Positions 6,453 through 8,552 of a stretch of 8,552 nucleotides of DNA are shown piece after piece. The notes under the pieces were generated by a model that made no database searches, was not told where the DNA came from, and saw nothing but the letters and a program-made list of their open reading frames with translations. Where the stretch lies: contig JANYFF010000123.1 in NCBI GenBank assembly GCA_025362825.1, positions 1 through 8,552 on the forward strand, in the 5' to 3' direction. Position numbers and translations under genes: made by a program. Numbering within the stretch: position 1 is the stretch's first letter; each line of letters begins with the position of its first letter. Origin of the DNA: Polaromonas sp. Its GTDB lineage: Bacteria > Pseudomonadota > Gammaproteobacteria > Burkholderiales > Burkholderiaceae_C.

Positions 6453-7199
6453 TTAAGGCCAGTCAGCCAGCCGGAATCTCACAGCCGCTGTCAGTCGCAT
6501 TGGCTCAGTAGCCCATTCAGGGCCTTCATAAAGCCAGTCAATTGGTTTCGCGCCCTTCGACTTGCGCAGTTCATCAGCGGCTTTTCCACCGCGACTGCCA
6601 GGGCCGTTCAGCGGCACGCGAAGTCTGCAATTTCCGGCGTTGTAGCTTGGTTCTGTTCCCGAAGGGTCCAAAAGCAGAATCGTGTCAGTCCGAGAATCAC
6701 GACCACTCGTTGTGCCTTCACATCCAACGCACAAGGCCCAGTGCTTCGTGCGCCTATTTTTGACGCTGGCGAATGTCACCGCCACCAGTTCCCCACGCAG
6801 CAGGTTGTCCACCGTCCACTTGTCCAGTCCACCATCTTTGTCCTGCCGCAGGGTCAGTTTGAGCGGTAGCTTCAACGTCTCGGCAAGATCAACAAACTCA
6901 TGGGCATATACGCCGCAAAAGAACGTGTGCTTAAACGCGGCCCAAACTTCGGCGGGGACGCCGTACTTACGCCGGGGCATGTCTTGCAAAGCGATATTTT
7001 TGGCCAAATCAAAGATGACTAGGACGGCACAAAACACACTTATGCCGCACGAACCATCAATATCGCCTTGACCGAAAAAGACGCGCACCGGGTCTTGCCG
7101 CTTGGATTGCACAGTCAGGTAGTGCCCTGTTTGAAGTGATGCGTGGTATCGCTGCCAACGATAGGCCACTGTCTCTGCCTTGAATTTCGACGCTGCCAT
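6453..7199 (-). CDS. Papain/C39-like cysteine peptidase homologue
   Basis: A 248-aa protein with what looks like a complete papain-fold active site: oxyanion Gln44 and nucleophile Cys51 in GQGDIDGSCGIS (43-54), His153 in KHWALCVG (152-159), and Asp178 in ILLLDPSG (174-181). The order Q-C-H-D, a hydrophobic helix after the Cys (VFCAVLVIFDL) and an 'HWxxxxG...DP' C-terminal half match C39-like and papain-like peptidases. No signal peptide or membrane segment is seen, so it should act in the cytoplasm. The substrate is unknown; possibilities are a co-encoded protein, a repressor or a host protein. ATG 7199 directly follows the previous gene's TGA, with AGAGGA seven bases upstream inside that gene, so the two are translationally coupled. 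The motif reading is direct. The family assignment is inference and needs a profile search; an inactive homologue or a transglutaminase-like activity is possible. Confidence 0.7.
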   Translation of the reverse strand: MAASKFKAETVAYRWQRYHASLQTGHYLTVQSKRQDPVRVFFGQGDIDGSCGISVFCAVLVIFDLAKNIALQDMPRRKYGVPAEVWAAFKHTFFCGVYAHEFVDLAETLKLPLKLTLRQDKDGGLDKWTVDNLLRGELVAVTFASVKNRRTKHWALCVGCEGTTSGRDSRTDTILLLDPSGTEPSYNAGNCRLRVPLNGPGSRGGKAADELRKSKGAKPIDWLYEGPEWATEPMRLTAAVRFRLADWP

Positions 7200-7595
7200 T
7201 CAGTAGTCCTCTGGCAGGAGCAACGTTGTGCATTCACGCTTTCCATCGTAGTTCGCGCCATCAGTGATCACCCAGACGGTAGGCAAATCGCCGCGCTTTT
7301 GCTTAGGGGTGGCTTTCAGTTTTTCAGCATCAACAAGCCTGTAGACACTCATGATTCGGGAGCCGTCAGTAATTGCAAGTTCGTTCAAATTCGAGTCGTC
7401 CCGGCATATATCTCCGAAGTCGCCGTGCATGTGGCGTGCAAGAAGGCTGGCGGCACTGCGACCAGTTGCTTGAAGCAGTGCCAATGCACCGGGTGTGGCA
7501 ACAACTTGCCCAAGTGCAAAACGTGCTGAATTGGTGATGATCGTGACTGGCGTTTGTGAACGCGCATCGTCAGTGGTCGTGTCGTTGGTGGTCAT
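7200..7595 (-). CDS. Small uncharacterised protein of Burkholderiales accessory regions
   Basis: A 131-aa protein with a disordered Thr/Asp-rich start, then a conserved core FALGQVVATPGALALL, a helix (RSAASLLARHMHGDFGDI), a short acidic segment, and a strand-rich end (IMSVYR...VWVITD...CTTLLLPEDY). I recognise this core, ending in LLLPEDY, as a small family common on Burkholderiales plasmids and integrative elements, of unknown function and sometimes mislabelled as a restriction-related or plasmid-related protein. A Lys-rich stretch of about 17 residues (AEKLKATPKQKRGDLPT) between two strands seems longer than usual, from memory. The frame is open to an ATG at 7667, but ATG 7595 has a good ribosome binding site and the family starts nearby. 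It is directly coupled to the cysteine peptidase gene. A nucleic-acid-related role is often guessed; nothing here proves it. Confidence 0.75.
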   Translation of the reverse strand: MTTNDTTTDDARSQTPVTIITNSARFALGQVVATPGALALLQATGRSAASLLARHMHGDFGDICRDDSNLNELAITDGSRIMSVYRLVDAEKLKATPKQKRGDLPTVWVITDGANYDGKRECTTLLLPEDY

Positions 7596-7733
7596 GGTCT
7601 TTTCCCTTTTTGTGAAACGTATTGACGTGCGTTGTTCTCCGAAATCAGTTGTCGGATACCAATGCACGCGGTTTGAAAATCAGTGCTGCACGTCGCCGGA
7701 AAAGAGGCGGTGTCAGCGGTGCTTGCTTAACGG
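7596..7733. other. Intergenic spacer within the minus-strand cluster
   Basis: A 138-bp gap lies between the stop of the upstream gene (TAG, 7734-7736) and ATG 7595. It is long for an operon junction and could hold an internal promoter, but I find no convincing -35/-10 pair and no terminator hairpin. Only the ribosome binding site at 7603-7608 is clear. Confidence 0.35.
7603..7608 (-). promoter_or_regulatory. Ribosome binding site that sets the start at 7595
   Basis: The minus strand reads AAGGGA seven bases before ATG 7595. It supports this start over the longer frame beginning at 7667, whose extra 24 residues do not look conserved. Confidence 0.6.
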
Positions 7734-8552
7734 CTACCGCACAGCGGCATAAAGCGCCTGCATAACGGCCAATTGCGTGATGGCTTGATCACGTTGGCTG
7801 CGCTCCATGCAGCAGCGTTGAATAGCCTTCTGAATGGTCGCGAAGTCAATGTTTCCTGCCAGTGGTTCGTACTGTCCGGCAGGCATTCGGTCGCCGATCA
7901 GCCACCACACCAGTTCTACGATGTATGCCGCCGTAAGCGGTTGATCGTTGGCCGTGGCTATGCAAGCCTCGGCCATCGCAGGCTGGTACCACCGATGCAG
8001 TCTTTCATCCGGTACGCCGGGGTCGGGCAGCATCGACCAGTACAAGGACAGTTCTGGCAGGCGTTGCAGCATTCCGGCGCGGCTGTAGTGGACGACTTCC
8101 AGCACATCGGTCAAGTTCTCAGTGCCTTGAAAGAAGCTGTCCAACGTCAGCGGATACCGCCACGGGTGCGAATCAATGAGCCGCATTCCACGCAGGCGAC
8201 AGGGTGCAGCAAAGCACTTCGCAACTTCGGATTCAGGCTCATCCAGCAGCAGTGAAAGTGCGGCATAGGCTTGGAGTTCATTGCAGAACTGAATCTCGCT
8301 CATAACGCCCTCAATGACGGGGTGCATCTGGCAATTCACCACATAGGTCCAAAGCAGTACCTTCTGCTCCGCTTGGCCGAGGTGGAATACTTCGGTCAGC
8401 CAGTCCAGATTGCGCACCACTGCACACGCCCGGTTTGGGATCGCCAGTTCCAGCAAGCCCATTCGGTAGCGAAACGCCGCAGGGACTATTACCGGCGTGA
8501 CACGTTGTTCAGGCGGTAGCAAGAACTTGGGCACGTTCTGTTTTTCAGGTGC
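7734..8552 (-). CDS. Unrecognised protein, probably 5' partial
   Basis: The frame is open to the right edge of the window. The first start-like codon inside is a GTG at 8534 with no Shine-Dalgarno, so the gene most likely begins outside; at least 266 residues are visible. The protein is Leu-rich and mostly helical. Residues about 42-120 (numbered from the GTG), with LDWLTEVFHLGQAEQKVLLW followed by an acidic spacer, LSLLLDEPESEVAKCF and a short LRGMRLI strand, resemble from memory the N-terminal helical region preceding the AAA+ core of some bacterial ATPases. No Walker A or B motif follows, so it is not an ATPase itself. The C-terminal half (about 140-266) is helical, with Trp-rich LVWWLIGD at about 208-215, and is unfamiliar. 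It is the first visible gene of the minus-strand cluster, 138 bp before the next. Coding status is likely; function unknown. Confidence 0.6.
   Translation of the reverse strand, partial: APEKQNVPKFLLPPEQRVTPVIVPAAFRYRMGLLELAIPNRACAVVRNLDWLTEVFHLGQAEQKVLLWTYVVNCQMHPVIEGVMSEIQFCNELQAYAALSLLLDEPESEVAKCFAAPCRLRGMRLIDSHPWRYPLTLDSFFQGTENLTDVLEVVHYSRAGMLQRLPELSLYWSMLPDPGVPDERLHRWYQPAMAEACIATANDQPLTAAYIVELVWWLIGDRMPAGQYEPLAGNIDFATIQKAIQRCCMERSQRDQAITQLAVMQALYAAVR

Noticed and set aside
7596..7667. 24-codon N-terminal extension of the 131-aa protein
   Set aside because: ATG 7595 has a well-placed AAGGGA and matches where the family begins; the extension looks like read-through of the spacer.
7773..8255. 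160-codon + strand frame
   Set aside because: It is antisense to the longer frame open to the window edge, with no domain and no ribosome binding site noted.
4402..8552. Direct repeat of the tRNA-Ser 3' end, integrase gene or insertion sequence
   Set aside because: I read through for a second copy of the T-arm/acceptor sequence, for recombinase motifs and for transposase genes and found none; the island idea therefore rests on context only.
1..8552. CRISPR array or tandem repeats
   Set aside because: No regularly spaced repeats were seen on either strand.

Overview
The window looks like a betaproteobacterial chromosome, most likely Burkholderiales/Comamonadaceae (Rhodoferax/Polaromonas-like). 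The evidence is the moderately high GC, the urease accessory order ureE-ureF-ureG with a His-tailed UreE, a tRNA-Ser next to it, and a small protein (7200-7595) that I recognise as typical of Burkholderiales accessory regions. This placement is by recognition, not by search.

Left part (1-4223, all on +): a 5'-truncated calcineurin-like metallophosphoesterase runs in from outside the window and ends 43 bp before ureE. Then come ureE (nickel chaperone), ureF (7-bp gap) and ureG (ATGA overlap), a tightly packed set that loads nickel into urease. No urease structural gene is visible; ureA, ureB and ureC must lie elsewhere or further upstream. A hairpin overlaps the end of ureG.

Middle (4224-4557): a tRNA-Ser(UGA) gene with encoded CCA is followed at once by a two-tier stem-loop whose inner part has the form of an intrinsic terminator. 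After it, conserved core-genome content stops and gene orientation switches. tRNA 3' ends are common integration sites, so this is a plausible left edge of an accessory island, but no integrase and no duplicated tRNA end is visible here.

Right part (4558-8552): a secreted dienelactone-hydrolase-like alpha/beta hydrolase (-) is divergent from an XRE-family HTH regulator (+). The shared 100-bp promoter region holds an 11-bp perfect inverted repeat, the probable operator. The regulator's 3' end overlaps, convergently, the last gene of a minus-strand cluster. Read 5' to 3', that cluster is: an unrecognised protein open to the window edge (7734-8552), a small mobile-element-associated protein (7200-7595), a papain/C39-like cysteine peptidase whose ATG directly follows the previous stop (6453-7199), and a 132-aa helical protein (6034-6432). 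This cluster is the least explained part of the window and the best candidate for an undescribed accessory system; its partners probably lie beyond the right edge.
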